DNA from: Hypnocyclicus thermotrophus
GTDB lineage: Bacteria > Fusobacteriota > Fusobacteriia > Fusobacteriales > Fusobacteriaceae
Length of the DNA: 64,000 nucleotides
Reading direction: 5' to 3'
Assembly (NCBI RefSeq): GCF_004365575.1
Contig: NZ_SOBG01000003.1
Coordinates: forward strand, 1-64,000
Part shown: piece after piece, positions 46,672-55,085 of the stretch
How positions within the stretch are numbered: position 1 is the stretch's first letter
Layout: each line of letters starts with the position of its first letter
Position numbers and translations under genes: made by a program
Notes under the pieces: generated by a model
Seen by the model: the letters and a program-made list of their open reading frames with translations, nothing else
Told to the model about the DNA's origin: nothing
Databases searched by the model: none

Positions 46672-47523
46672 ATGGCAAGTTTAACAAATATTTTAAATGT
46701 AAAAAAAGAAAAAAGTGATATCCCAAAAGAAATATCAAAATTATTAACTTCTTTAGAGAAAAAGAAAAAAGAATTTGCTAATTATGAAAAAAATTATTTA
46801 GAAAAAGTTATTCAATTAAATGATTTGAAATCTAAACTTGCATCTTTAGAAGATAATATTGTAAAAGAAAAAGAAAAATTTTTATCTAAAGATAGTATTG
46901 ATAATTTTTCTCTTACTGAAAAAATTGCCCATCTTCAAAAAGATTACTCAAAATTGAAAGAATCTATACAGCAAGAAAATAAATCTATTACTGAGATTAA
47001 AGTAAAAATGGAAAAACATTTAAATGAGTTAGAAAAAAATATCTCTTTCCTCGAAAAAGAAAAAGAAAATTATAATTTTTCTAACATAAAAAAAGATTTT
47101 AAAATAGATAACTCATTTAATGAAAATAATGAAAAACAAATCTTAGAAAAAGCACCCGCTACTAACGCTAAAAAAATAGAATATTTTATCGAATTAGAAA
47201 AAGATTATTTTATAAAAAAAATTCATTCTGAATTTGAAATTATAACACTTTACACTCCTCTTTTACCACTTATTGAAAAAACTAATGAAATTAGAAATGA
47301 AATTTTAGAAAAAAGAGAAATTTTAATAGATTTAGACGAAGAAGGTTTTTTAAATAATAATAATTTATTAAATGAAATTTTAGAAAAAAAAGAAATTTAT
47401 ACAGAAAATATTACTAATATAACTAATACAAATAAAACTATTCAATCTATTTTTAATGCTTTAACTGAATATGAACACTTTATTAAATTTATAAGAACTC
47501 AATTAAATTTGATTACTGAATAG
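46672..47523 (+). CDS. Coiled-coil protein, 283 aa
   Basis: No family recognised. No signal peptide. Two long coiled-coil tracts (about residues 20-135 and 195-240) flank a low-complexity Asn-rich linker. The C-terminus (TEYEHFIKFIRTQLNLITE) is a mixed helix. The start has AGGAGGT with a 7-base spacer. It diverges from the kinase/coiled-coil pair at 46539. Confidence 0.7.
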   Translation: MASLTNILNVKKEKSDIPKEISKLLTSLEKKKKEFANYEKNYLEKVIQLNDLKSKLASLEDNIVKEKEKFLSKDSIDNFSLTEKIAHLQKDYSKLKESIQQENKSITEIKVKMEKHLNELEKNISFLEKEKENYNFSNIKKDFKIDNSFNENNEKQILEKAPATNAKKIEYFIELEKDYFIKKIHSEFEIITLYTPLLPLIEKTNEIRNEILEKREILIDLDEEGFLNNNNLLNEILEKKEIYTENITNITNTNKTIQSIFNALTEYEHFIKFIRTQLNLITE

Positions 47524-47602
47524 ATCGAATACTATTTTTTCTATATATGCCTTTTGATTTCGTATTGTCCTATTTCATCGATATAAACATCAAAAAAAAT
47601 CA

Positions 47603-47631
47603 TTGCATTATTTTGACATTTATGATATTAT
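47603..47631 (+). promoter_or_regulatory. Promoter for the attenuated ABC-transporter operon
   Basis: TTGCAT, a 17-base spacer and TATTAT. A TTGACA at 47613 is better as a -35 but has no -10 at the right distance. Transcription would start near 47638, about 22 bases before the leader peptide. The stretch 47524-47602 between the previous gene and this promoter shows nothing else. Confidence 0.45.
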
Positions 47632-47659
47632 TTAAAAAAATAAAAATTGGAGGTAAAAG

Positions 47660-47695
47660 ATGTATATAATATTTAATCACCATCATCATAGATAA
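47660..47695 (+). CDS. Histidine-rich leader peptide
   Basis: GGAGG at 47649-47653 precedes an ATG by 6 bases. The frame encodes MYIIFNHHHHR and ends in TAA. Four consecutive His codons (CAC CAT CAT CAT) in an 11-codon frame, with a strong ribosome site, a promoter and a terminator downstream, is the layout of an attenuation leader such as that of hisG in enterics. Ribosome stalling at these codons would sense charged tRNA-His. Confidence 0.8.
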   Translation: MYIIFNHHHHR

Positions 47696-47808
47696 ATTGG
47701 GATTATATTTGTGAATGTCACAGGTATAAGCCCGTTTTGTGCTGTATCTGTGATGAACATCTTTTACTTATGAGGATCATCTAGATATAGCTTCTAGATG
47801 ATTTTTTT
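47696..47808 (+). promoter_or_regulatory. Transcription attenuator with pause hairpin and terminator
   Basis: A hairpin at 47718-47753 (TCACAGGTATA with TGTATCTGTGA, extended by GC pairs). A terminator at 47776-47802 (ATCATCTAGA/TCTAGATGAT, loop TATAGCT) then seven T. An alternative pairing of 47747-47756 (TCTGTGATGA) with 47777-47785 (TCATCTAGA) would break both and act as antiterminator. ACATCTTTTAC at 47757-47767 is the exact complement of 47653-47663, which covers the leader ribosome site and start codon. These elements support His-responsive control of the transporter genes; the exact folding scheme is inferred. Confidence 0.7.
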
Positions 47809-47830
47809 ATTTATTAAAAAATCATCTAGA
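47793..47830 (+). repeat. 15-bp hairpin sharing an arm with the attenuator terminator
   Basis: TCTAGATGATTTTTT (47793-47807) is the exact complement of AAAAAATCATCTAGA (47816-47830), with an 8-base loop. The left arm is also the right arm of the terminator stem, so three related arms lie in a row. The gap from 47831 to the transporter gene holds only AT-rich sequence and its ribosome site. Confidence 0.7.
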
Positions 47831-47954
47831 GAAAATCCATTAAATATAATTAAAATATATAATTTTTTTATTACTTATTATATATAGCAAAAAAATATTA
47901 AGGTAATATAAAGATTTTAAATTTGAATAAAATATAAAAAGGAGAGGATTGAAT

Positions 47955-48740
47955 ATGAAAAAAATTTTATTAGTAGTATTAGTTTTATTTTTAGGAATTT
48001 CAACTTTAGGCTTTTCAAAAGATAAAGTTATAACAAAAGGAAAGTTTGTTGTTGGACTTGACGATACTTTTGCACCTATGGGATTTAAAGATGAAAAAGG
48101 TAATATTGTAGGATTTGATATTGATTTAGCAAAAGAAGCTGCGAAACGAATGAATTTAAATGTAGAATTTAAACCTACTGAATGGAGCGGAATAATTTTT
48201 GCATTAAAAGGTGGTAATATCGATGTGATTTGGAATGGTTTAACTATTACAGCTAATAGAAAAAAACAAATTAACTTTACAAAACCATATCTTGCAAATA
48301 GACAATCTATTGTTATTTTAAATAAAAATAATATTAAATCAAAACAAGATTTAAAAAATAAAATTATTGGACTTCAACTTGGAAGTAGTGCTGACACTGC
48401 TGTAATGTCTGATTCTATTTACAAAAATTTGAAAAACATAAAAAAATACGATTCAAATATTGAAGCATTACTTGATCTTGAAGCTGGTAGAATTGATGCG
48501 GTTGTTGTAGATGAAATTGTTGCTAGATATTATATTGCTAAAAAAGAAAAAAGAGAAAATAAAAAAATCTATAAAGTTTTAAATGATGATTTTGGACGAG
48601 AAGAATATGGAGTAGGAGTACGAAAAGGCGATAAAGAATTTTTGGATTTACTTAATAAAGCTCTTGATGAAATGAAAAAAGATGGTACAACAGCAAAAAT
48701 ATCTAAAAAATGGTTTGGTGAAGATATTGTTTTAAAATAA
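47955..48740 (+). CDS. Amino-acid ABC transporter substrate-binding protein (probably histidine)
   Basis: 261 aa. Signal peptide to about residue 21 (LGFS), then a family-3 solute-binding protein: FVVGLDDTFAPMGFKDEKGN, GFDIDLAKEAAKRMN, WSGIIFALKGGNIDVIWNGLTIT, RKKQINFTKPY and GLQLGSSADTAV. No lipobox, so it is likely free in the periplasm. The ATG at 47955 is chosen over an in-frame TTG at 47949 because GGAGAGG then has a normal spacer. Histidine is proposed as substrate from the attenuator; the protein alone says only polar amino acid. Confidence 0.88.
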   Translation: MKKILLVVLVLFLGISTLGFSKDKVITKGKFVVGLDDTFAPMGFKDEKGNIVGFDIDLAKEAAKRMNLNVEFKPTEWSGIIFALKGGNIDVIWNGLTITANRKKQINFTKPYLANRQSIVILNKNNIKSKQDLKNKIIGLQLGSSADTAVMSDSIYKNLKNIKKYDSNIEALLDLEAGRIDAVVVDEIVARYYIAKKEKRENKKIYKVLNDDFGREEYGVGVRKGDKEFLDLLNKALDEMKKDGTTAKISKKWFGEDIVLK

Positions 48741-48773
48741 TTTATATTACTTTTTATTATAGAAGGGATTTTT

Positions 48774-49409
48774 ATGAATACTATTGACATGACACTATAT
48801 ATATTAAAAGGACTTAATATAAGTGTAAAGCTATATATTGCTACATTTATATTTACAGTTCCTATATCTTTAATATTAGCTGTACTTTATACAACTAAAT
48901 ACAAGTTTATAAAAAAATTAATTACTTTATATACATGGGTATTTAGAGGAACGCCACTTCTTTTACAACTTTTTTTTATGTATTATGGTTTACCTATTAT
49001 TAATATAATACTCACTCCTTTTACAGCATCAGTAGTAACCTTTGTTGTTAATTATACAGCATATTTAACTGAAATATTTAGAAGTGGTATTGAAAGTATA
49101 GATAAAGGACAATATGAAGCTTCTCATGTATTAGGCTTTACATATTATCAAACTATGAAAGAAATAATAATTCCTCAAGCGGTAAGAAGAGTTCTTCCTG
49201 CACTTTCAAATGAAGCTATTACTCTTGTAAAAGATACAGCTTTAATCTCTGCTATTGGTATGGCTGAAATATTACGTAATTCAAAAGAAATAGTTAGTAG
49301 AGAATTTACAATTATACCATTTGTAATAGCTACAATTATATATCTTTGTATTAGCTCTCTTATAGTTTATATCTTTAAATATTTTGAAAACAGAAATAAG
49401 GTGAATTAA
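48774..49409 (+). CDS. Amino-acid ABC transporter permease
   Basis: 211 aa, HisMQ-type inner-membrane permease with about five helices. VFRGTPLLLQLFFMYYG and YTAYLTEIFRSGIESIDKGQYEAS (the EAA-loop region) are family signatures, followed by IIIPQAVRRVLPALSNE. A single permease gene implies a homodimer. It ends one base before the ATPase gene. Confidence 0.93.
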   Translation: MNTIDMTLYILKGLNISVKLYIATFIFTVPISLILAVLYTTKYKFIKKLITLYTWVFRGTPLLLQLFFMYYGLPIINIILTPFTASVVTFVVNYTAYLTEIFRSGIESIDKGQYEASHVLGFTYYQTMKEIIIPQAVRRVLPALSNEAITLVKDTALISAIGMAEILRNSKEIVSREFTIIPFVIATIIYLCISSLIVYIFKYFENRNKVN

Positions 49410-50153
49410 ATGGATATCATACAATTAGAAAATATAACAAAATATTATGGTGATTTTAAGGTTCTTGATAATATCTCATTAAATATAAAAAAAGGAGAAA
49501 TAATATCTATAATTGGCCCTAGTGGAAGTGGAAAATCAACTCTTCTTCGTTCACTTATTCAATTAGAAAAAATTAATTCTGGTAAATTAATCGTTGAAAA
49601 TACAATTATTTTTGATAACAATAAAAAAATTGATAAAAAACTAAAAAAAGATATATTATTAAAAATGGGAATGATTTTTCAAAATTTTAATCTTTTTCCT
49701 CATAAAACAGTTTTAGAAAACGTATGCGAACCTTTAATTTTAGTTAATAAAACTGATAAAAAAGAGGCTAGAAAAACAGCTATAGATTTACTAAAAAAAG
49801 TACAAATGGATGGAAAAGAAAATAATTATCCTGATGAAATAAGTGGTGGACAAAAACAACGCGTTGCTATAGCTAGAGCACTCGCATTAAATCCAGACAT
49901 TATTTTATTTGATGAACCAACAAGTGCGTTAGATCCAGAGCTTGTAAACGAAGTATTAAATGTAATTAAAAATCTTGCTGATGGAAACATTACAATGCTT
50001 ATTGTTAGCCATCAAATGAATTTTGTAAAAGAAATTTCTGATAGAATAATTTTTATGGATAAAGGAAAAGTCTTAACTATTGATACTCCTAAAAATATTT
50101 TTTCTTCTGAAAATAAAAGAATAAATGATTTTTTTAGTATAATAAAAAAATAA
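49410..50153 (+). CDS. Amino-acid ABC transporter ATP-binding protein
   Basis: 247 aa, GlnQ/HisP-type ATPase. Walker A GPSGSGKST (about residues 36-44), Q-loop QNFNLFPHKTVLENV, signature ISGGQKQR, Walker B ILFDEPTSALDPE and switch His VSHQM. Completes the binding-protein/permease/ATPase operon under the attenuator at 47660-47808. Confidence 0.95.
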   Translation: MDIIQLENITKYYGDFKVLDNISLNIKKGEIISIIGPSGSGKSTLLRSLIQLEKINSGKLIVENTIIFDNNKKIDKKLKKDILLKMGMIFQNFNLFPHKTVLENVCEPLILVNKTDKKEARKTAIDLLKKVQMDGKENNYPDEISGGQKQRVAIARALALNPDIILFDEPTSALDPELVNEVLNVIKNLADGNITMLIVSHQMNFVKEISDRIIFMDKGKVLTIDTPKNIFSSENKRINDFFSIIKK

Positions 50154-50156
50154 ATT

Positions 50157-50185
50157 AAGAGCGATAATTAACATCGCTCTTTTTA
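50157..50185. terminator. Shared terminator between ABC operon and recJ
   Basis: AAGAGCGAT and ATCGCTCTT (9 bp, loop 7), with T run on the plus side. It overlaps the recJ stop codon (50183-50185). Confidence 0.8.
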
Positions 50186-52762
50186 TAATAATGCTCTAAG
50201 ATCTCTTGTTCCGTAAATTATCTCTTTTGTTTTTAATAAATTTACTATATGTTTCTTTTCTAAAATCGGAATTTTTTTAGTATAAATATTATCCTCATCA
50301 AAACCTTTTCTTATCAATTCATCTTCTGTTAATATAACAATATTTTTTTCATTTATACTATCTTTTATAAAAAAATATCTATTATCTATATTATCTATAT
50401 CGCTATAACTGATTACTAAAGAATTTTTTATAAAATCTTTTGGATTAATATTATCATAAATATAAAAATCATACCCTTTTATATATTCATTTGAAATATC
50501 TAGATAATTTTTCAAAAATTTACTTTTTTTATCTTTTGTAATAAGTAATATTTTTTTTTCTTTTACAGTTTTTAAATAAATTGCAAGCGTTAAATAAATT
50601 GTATCTATTCCTCTACCATACTTTGTAACTGCTAATACAGTTTTTTTATCTTTAAAAATAGCTCCTAATACTTTTTTTTGAAAAGAATTATATTCAAAAT
50701 CACTAATTAAAAATTTTTTTATATCATTAAAAATATTTGCTTCTTTTATTGAAAATGAATTAAAATTATAATCTCTATCTATTTCTATAAAAATATTATA
50801 ATTTGCCTCTTTTTCTTCTATTTTTTTAATTTTTATTATATAATTAAAATTAAAATTTTTTTTTAAATAAATTAAATTATTAAAAATATCCTTATTTAAA
50901 AAACCTACAATTTTAAATCCATTTTTAATTTTTGCAAATTCCTCATCAAATTCAATAGCTAAGTTATCATTAATATCTAATTTTTCTTTTGTATAAAACA
51001 CTGACTTTAAAGGAAAATTAAGATTGTATTTATCTATATAATTTTTTATTTTATTATCTTTTCCATCACTTTCTTTTATATCTTCTACATATAATTTTAT
51101 ATAATATTTATCTTTATACATTTCTTGTTTTAGTTTTACAGCGATATTATAAAATTTATTTAACTCTAAATTATCTTTCATATGTCCATTATTAAACCAA
51201 ACTAAATTCCTTATATATATACTCTCTTTTATTATATCAAACATTAAATGTGTCTTTTCTTTTCCTATTAATCTAACGTTTGTTACTCTAATGTTTCTTA
51301 TTGAAAAAATAGGATTTGGATTACTAAAACCAAAAGGTTTTAATAATTTTAATTTTTCAAAAAATTCAAAAGATATTTTATCAATAATAAGTTCTCTATC
51401 AATTTTTAAAGGTTTTATATAATCATCTTTTCCTAAAATTTTTTTACAATATTCATCTAACTTGTTTTCAAATTCTGTAATTTTATCTATTTCTATTGAA
51501 AATCCAGCTGCTCCAGCATGACCTCCATATTTTAAAAATACCTCTTTCATACTATTTAAAGCATCCATTATATTAAAGTTTTCTATACTCCTACAAGAAG
51601 CGACAGCTATTTTTTCAGTTTCTTTTACTTCCATAATTATAGTTGGTTTATAATATTTATCTACTATTTTTGATGCTACAATCCCAATTATTCCATGATG
51701 ATAGTCTCTAGAATATGATACAATAGCTCCTCTTTTATCAAGTCCTCTTGATATAATATCTTTTTCAACTTTTTCAAGTATAGTATTTTGTATATCTTTT
51801 CTTTCATTATTTTGTTCAATTAACTCTTTTGATAAATATTCAGCTTCTGTTTCAGAATTAGTTATAATTAATCTAACTGCTTTTTTTGCATCTTCTAATC
51901 TTCCAGCAGCGTTAAATACTGGCGCAATAATAAATCCTATATCATATGTATCTAACTCTTTATTTTTATACTCACCATAAATATTTTTTAATAATTTTTT
52001 CAAACCAATATTTTTTGTGTCTCTTAATTTTTTTAAACCATGTTTTACAAAAATTCTATTTTCTTCTACAAGTGGTACTATATCAGCCACAGTTCCTATT
52101 GCAACTATATCTATAAATTTAAATATTTCATTTTTTATACCTAATTTTATATAGAGTCCATATAAAAGCATAAAAACTGTTCCTACTCCTGCCAAATATT
52201 TAAATTCAAACTCATTTTCATCTCTCTTAGGATTAATTACAGCTTTAGCATTTGGTAATTTATTATTTATCTCGTGATGATCTGTTATAATTATATCTAA
52301 TTCAATTGAATTTGCAAAATCTACTTCATCAATAGATGATATACCGCAATCTACCGTAATTACTAAATCTCCACCTTCTTTTTTTATATATTCAAGAGCT
52401 TCCTTATTTAAACCATATCCTTCATCTCTAAGTGGTATATAATAAAACACATTATCATATATTTCTTTTAAAGATAAATAAGATAAAGATGTAGAAGTAA
52501 TTCCATCAACATCATAATCCCCGTATATCCAAATGTTTTTTTTGTTTTTTATTGCATTAAATATTAATTCCACTCCTTTATCAACATCTTTTAATGAAAA
52601 TGGAGTAGATATGTTTTCTAAATTAGAGTTAATAAATTTAGTTATTTTTTTTTCATCATCTATCCCTCTATTTAATAATAAATCTATAATTTCATTATCT
52701 AAATCAATATTTTCAAATGTTTTAAAATGTTTTTTATTCTCTATCCATTTTGTAGTTAACAT
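50183..52762 (-). CDS. recJ: Single-stranded-DNA exonuclease RecJ with C-terminal extension
   Basis: 859-aa DHH-family 5'-3' exonuclease. Motifs: YGDYDVDGITSTSL (about residues 78-91), VTVDCGISS, IITDHHEIN (DHH, about 160), AGRLEDA and the DHHA1 glycine motif KYGGHAGAAGFSIE (about 405-418). An OB-like region follows to about 570. Residues about 580-859 are a Lys/Ile/Asn-rich extension not found in the shorter E. coli protein, comparable in length to Bacillus-type RecJ. It includes TVLAVTKYGRGIDTIYL. Function in repair and recombination. Confidence 0.93.
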   Translation of the reverse strand: MLTTKWIENKKHFKTFENIDLDNEIIDLLLNRGIDDEKKITKFINSNLENISTPFSLKDVDKGVELIFNAIKNKKNIWIYGDYDVDGITSTSLSYLSLKEIYDNVFYYIPLRDEGYGLNKEALEYIKKEGGDLVITVDCGISSIDEVDFANSIELDIIITDHHEINNKLPNAKAVINPKRDENEFEFKYLAGVGTVFMLLYGLYIKLGIKNEIFKFIDIVAIGTVADIVPLVEENRIFVKHGLKKLRDTKNIGLKKLLKNIYGEYKNKELDTYDIGFIIAPVFNAAGRLEDAKKAVRLIITNSETEAEYLSKELIEQNNERKDIQNTILEKVEKDIISRGLDKRGAIVSYSRDYHHGIIGIVASKIVDKYYKPTIIMEVKETEKIAVASCRSIENFNIMDALNSMKEVFLKYGGHAGAAGFSIEIDKITEFENKLDEYCKKILGKDDYIKPLKIDRELIIDKISFEFFEKLKLLKPFGFSNPNPIFSIRNIRVTNVRLIGKEKTHLMFDIIKESIYIRNLVWFNNGHMKDNLELNKFYNIAVKLKQEMYKDKYYIKLYVEDIKESDGKDNKIKNYIDKYNLNFPLKSVFYTKEKLDINDNLAIEFDEEFAKIKNGFKIVGFLNKDIFNNLIYLKKNFNFNYIIKIKKIEEKEANYNIFIEIDRDYNFNSFSIKEANIFNDIKKFLISDFEYNSFQKKVLGAIFKDKKTVLAVTKYGRGIDTIYLTLAIYLKTVKEKKILLITKDKKSKFLKNYLDISNEYIKGYDFYIYDNINPKDFIKNSLVISYSDIDNIDNRYFFIKDSINEKNIVILTEDELIRKGFDEDNIYTKKIPILEKKHIVNLLKTKEIIYGTRDLRALL

Positions 52763-52863
52763 ATTTTTCCTTTCTAAAATACTACCTATATAATTAGTTT
52801 ATATTATTAAAATTCATTACTTTTTATACTAACATGATAAAAAACTTTATTCAAGTTAATTTA

Positions 52864-52892
52864 TTGATAAAATTAAATATAAATGATAAAAT
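52864..52892 (+). promoter_or_regulatory. Promoter of the MORN-AAA+ gene
   Basis: TTGATA, a 17-base spacer and TAAAAT with TGA before it, about 50 bases upstream of the start codon. Confidence 0.55.
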
Positions 52893-52943
52893 AGTATAGA
52901 ATAATAATTTAAAAATACAAAGATTTAATTAAAGGTGAGTTAA

Positions 52944-54326
52944 ATGGAAAATTCCAAATTTTTATCAACTATTTTGCCTGAAGAATACTACTATAAAAAA
53001 CGTTTAAAAAGAAAAGAAAATAAATTTATTACATATGACGGTGAATATTTAAATAATTTAAAACATGGTTTTGGTAAAGAATATATAAAAGGTGAACAAC
53101 TAGGATATGAGGGATTTTGGTCTAATAATCTTTTTCATGGAAATGGTAAAATGTATCGTGGTGACGGAACTATAGAGTATGACGGTGAATGGCGTAATTG
53201 CTATGGTCATGGAAATGGTAGAATATATAATAAAAATGGTAAAATTCAATACGAAGGTGAATGGATTAATAACTTACCTCATGGATTTGGTAAAAAATTT
53301 GATGAAAATGGTAATATTATTTATGAAGGTCAATATAGTAATGGTTTAAAAAATGGTAAAGGTAAAGAATATATAAATGGTAAACTTATTTATGATGGTG
53401 AATGGATTAATGGTTTTAAACATGGACAAGGTAAAGAATTTGATGAAAATGGTAATATTATCTATGAAGGTATTTGGATTAATAACCAAAAAACTCCTGA
53501 AAAAAATATATTAATTGAAAAACTTGATCCTTTAGAAGAATTAAATTCATTAATTGGATTAGATAGTGTAAAAGAAGATGTTAATAAACTCATTAACTTT
53601 ATAAAAGTACAAAATTTGAGAAAAGAAAAAGGAATGATAATTCCAAATTTATCTCTTCATTTAGTTTTTACTGGTAATCCTGGAACTGGAAAAACAACTG
53701 TTGCTAGACTTATTGCTAAAATATATAAAAATCTAGGAATTTTATCAAATGGTCATTTAGTAGAGGTGGATAGAAGTGATTTAGTTGGAGAATATGTGGG
53801 GCAAACAGCTCCAAAAGTAAAGAAAAAAATTAAAGAAGCCCTTGGGGGAGTACTTTTTATTGATGAAGCATATAGTTTATATTCAGAATCTGGAATGGAT
53901 TATGGACATGAAGCTATAAATACATTACTTAAAGAGATGGAAGATAATAGAAAGAATTTAATTGTTATTGTTGCAGGATATAAAAATGAAATGAAACGTT
54001 TTATAAAATCTAATCCAGGATTAGAATCAAGATTTAATAAATTTATTCATTTTCACAATTATTCTTCAAAAGATTTATATAAAATTTTATCTTATTTTTG
54101 TAATAAAAATTACTATTCTCTAGATGAAACTACTTATGATTATCTAATAAAACAATTTAAGCATTTTAAAGAAAAAGATAAAAATTTTGCAAATGCTAGA
54201 TTTGTTAGAAATTTATTTGAAAAAATGCTTATAACTCATTCTACTAGAATTGTTAATTTAGAAAATATTGATGATTATTTAGATAAATTTGAGTTGATTG
54301 ATATACAAGAAGCTTTTGCAATCTAA
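52944..54326 (+). CDS. MORN-repeat protein fused to a CbbX/SpoVK-type AAA+ ATPase
   Basis: 460 aa. Residues about 30-190 are six full MORN repeats and one partial (YDGEYLNNLKHGFGKEY, YEGFWSNNLFHGNGKMY, YDGEWRNCYGHGNGRIY, and so on). Residues about 195-455 are an AAA+ module of the CbbX/SpoVK group: LIGLDSVKEDV, Walker A GNPGTGKTT, pore-loop region RSDLVGEYVGQTAPKVKKKI, Walker B GGVLFIDEAYSLY and the Arg-finger segment NPGLESRFNKFIHF. There is no signal peptide. CbbX-type ATPases remodel protein partners; MORN repeats usually bind lipid or protein, so membrane-linked remodelling is a reasonable inference. No partner gene is adjacent (mtnN follows). Confidence 0.85.
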   Translation: MENSKFLSTILPEEYYYKKRLKRKENKFITYDGEYLNNLKHGFGKEYIKGEQLGYEGFWSNNLFHGNGKMYRGDGTIEYDGEWRNCYGHGNGRIYNKNGKIQYEGEWINNLPHGFGKKFDENGNIIYEGQYSNGLKNGKGKEYINGKLIYDGEWINGFKHGQGKEFDENGNIIYEGIWINNQKTPEKNILIEKLDPLEELNSLIGLDSVKEDVNKLINFIKVQNLRKEKGMIIPNLSLHLVFTGNPGTGKTTVARLIAKIYKNLGILSNGHLVEVDRSDLVGEYVGQTAPKVKKKIKEALGGVLFIDEAYSLYSESGMDYGHEAINTLLKEMEDNRKNLIVIVAGYKNEMKRFIKSNPGLESRFNKFIHFHNYSSKDLYKILSYFCNKNYYSLDETTYDYLIKQFKHFKEKDKNFANARFVRNLFEKMLITHSTRIVNLENIDDYLDKFELIDIQEAFAI

Positions 54327-54382
54327 TATATATTTATGATATACTTTATTCAAATTCAAAATATTTTACGAGGTGATAGAAA

Positions 54383-55075
54383 GTGATAGGAATAATCGGT
54401 GCTATGCACGAAGAGATAATTGAATTAAAAGAAATTATTAATAACCTTAGTGAAGAAACAATTTCAAATATAACTTTTTTCAAAGGTACTATAAATAATA
54501 AAAAAATTATTTTAGTGGAAAGTGGTATTGGAAAGGTAAATTCGGCAGTATGTGCTACTTTATTAATTAATCATTTTAAAGTAAAAAAAATAATATTTAC
54601 CGGTGTTGCTGGTGGAGTAGATAATGATATAGAAATTGGAGATATTGTTATTTCTACAAAATTAATCGAACATGACTTTGATGTAACTGCTTTTGGCTTA
54701 AAACCTGGTGTTATTCCAAGAATGAAAACTTCTGAATTTACAGCTGATGAAAATTTAAGAAAAATAGCTAAAGAAGCCGCTTTAGATATTTTTAAAGAAA
54801 AACAAGTAAGAGAAGGAATTATTGTAAGTGGTGATCAATTTATTAGTTCTATTAAAAAAATAGAGTGGCTAAAAGAAACATTTAATGCATCATGTGCTGA
54901 AATGGAAGGTGCTTCAATTGCTCATGTGTGTTATATGTTTAATATTCCATTTGTCATTCTTAGAGCTATTTCTGATAAAGCTGATCACAATGCAAAAGTT
55001 GATTTTCCCACTTTTGTAAAAAAAGCAGCAAAACATTCTAAAGAGATAGTATTAAAAATGCTTGAAAAATTATAG
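54383..55075 (+). CDS. mtnN: 5'-methylthioadenosine/S-adenosylhomocysteine nucleosidase
   Basis: 230 aa. IGIIGAMHEEI (with catalytic Glu), VESGIGKVNSA, FTGVAGGVDNDIEIGDIV, GDQFIS and the ribose-binding AEMEGASIAHV with a following RAISDKAD are diagnostic. It recycles MTA and SAH and yields the AI-2 precursor via SRH. GTG start with GAGGTGAT upstream. Followed by folC after 10 bases. Confidence 0.95.
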   Translation: MIGIIGAMHEEIIELKEIINNLSEETISNITFFKGTINNKKIILVESGIGKVNSAVCATLLINHFKVKKIIFTGVAGGVDNDIEIGDIVISTKLIEHDFDVTAFGLKPGVIPRMKTSEFTADENLRKIAKEAALDIFKEKQVREGIIVSGDQFISSIKKIEWLKETFNASCAEMEGASIAHVCYMFNIPFVILRAISDKADHNAKVDFPTFVKKAAKHSKEIVLKMLEKL

Positions 55076-55085
55076 GTGAAAATAA

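Noticed and set aside
47613-47618. TTGACA as the -35 of the attenuator promoter
   Set aside because: No acceptable -10 lies 16-18 bases downstream; TTGCAT at 47603 with TATTAT at 47626 fits better.
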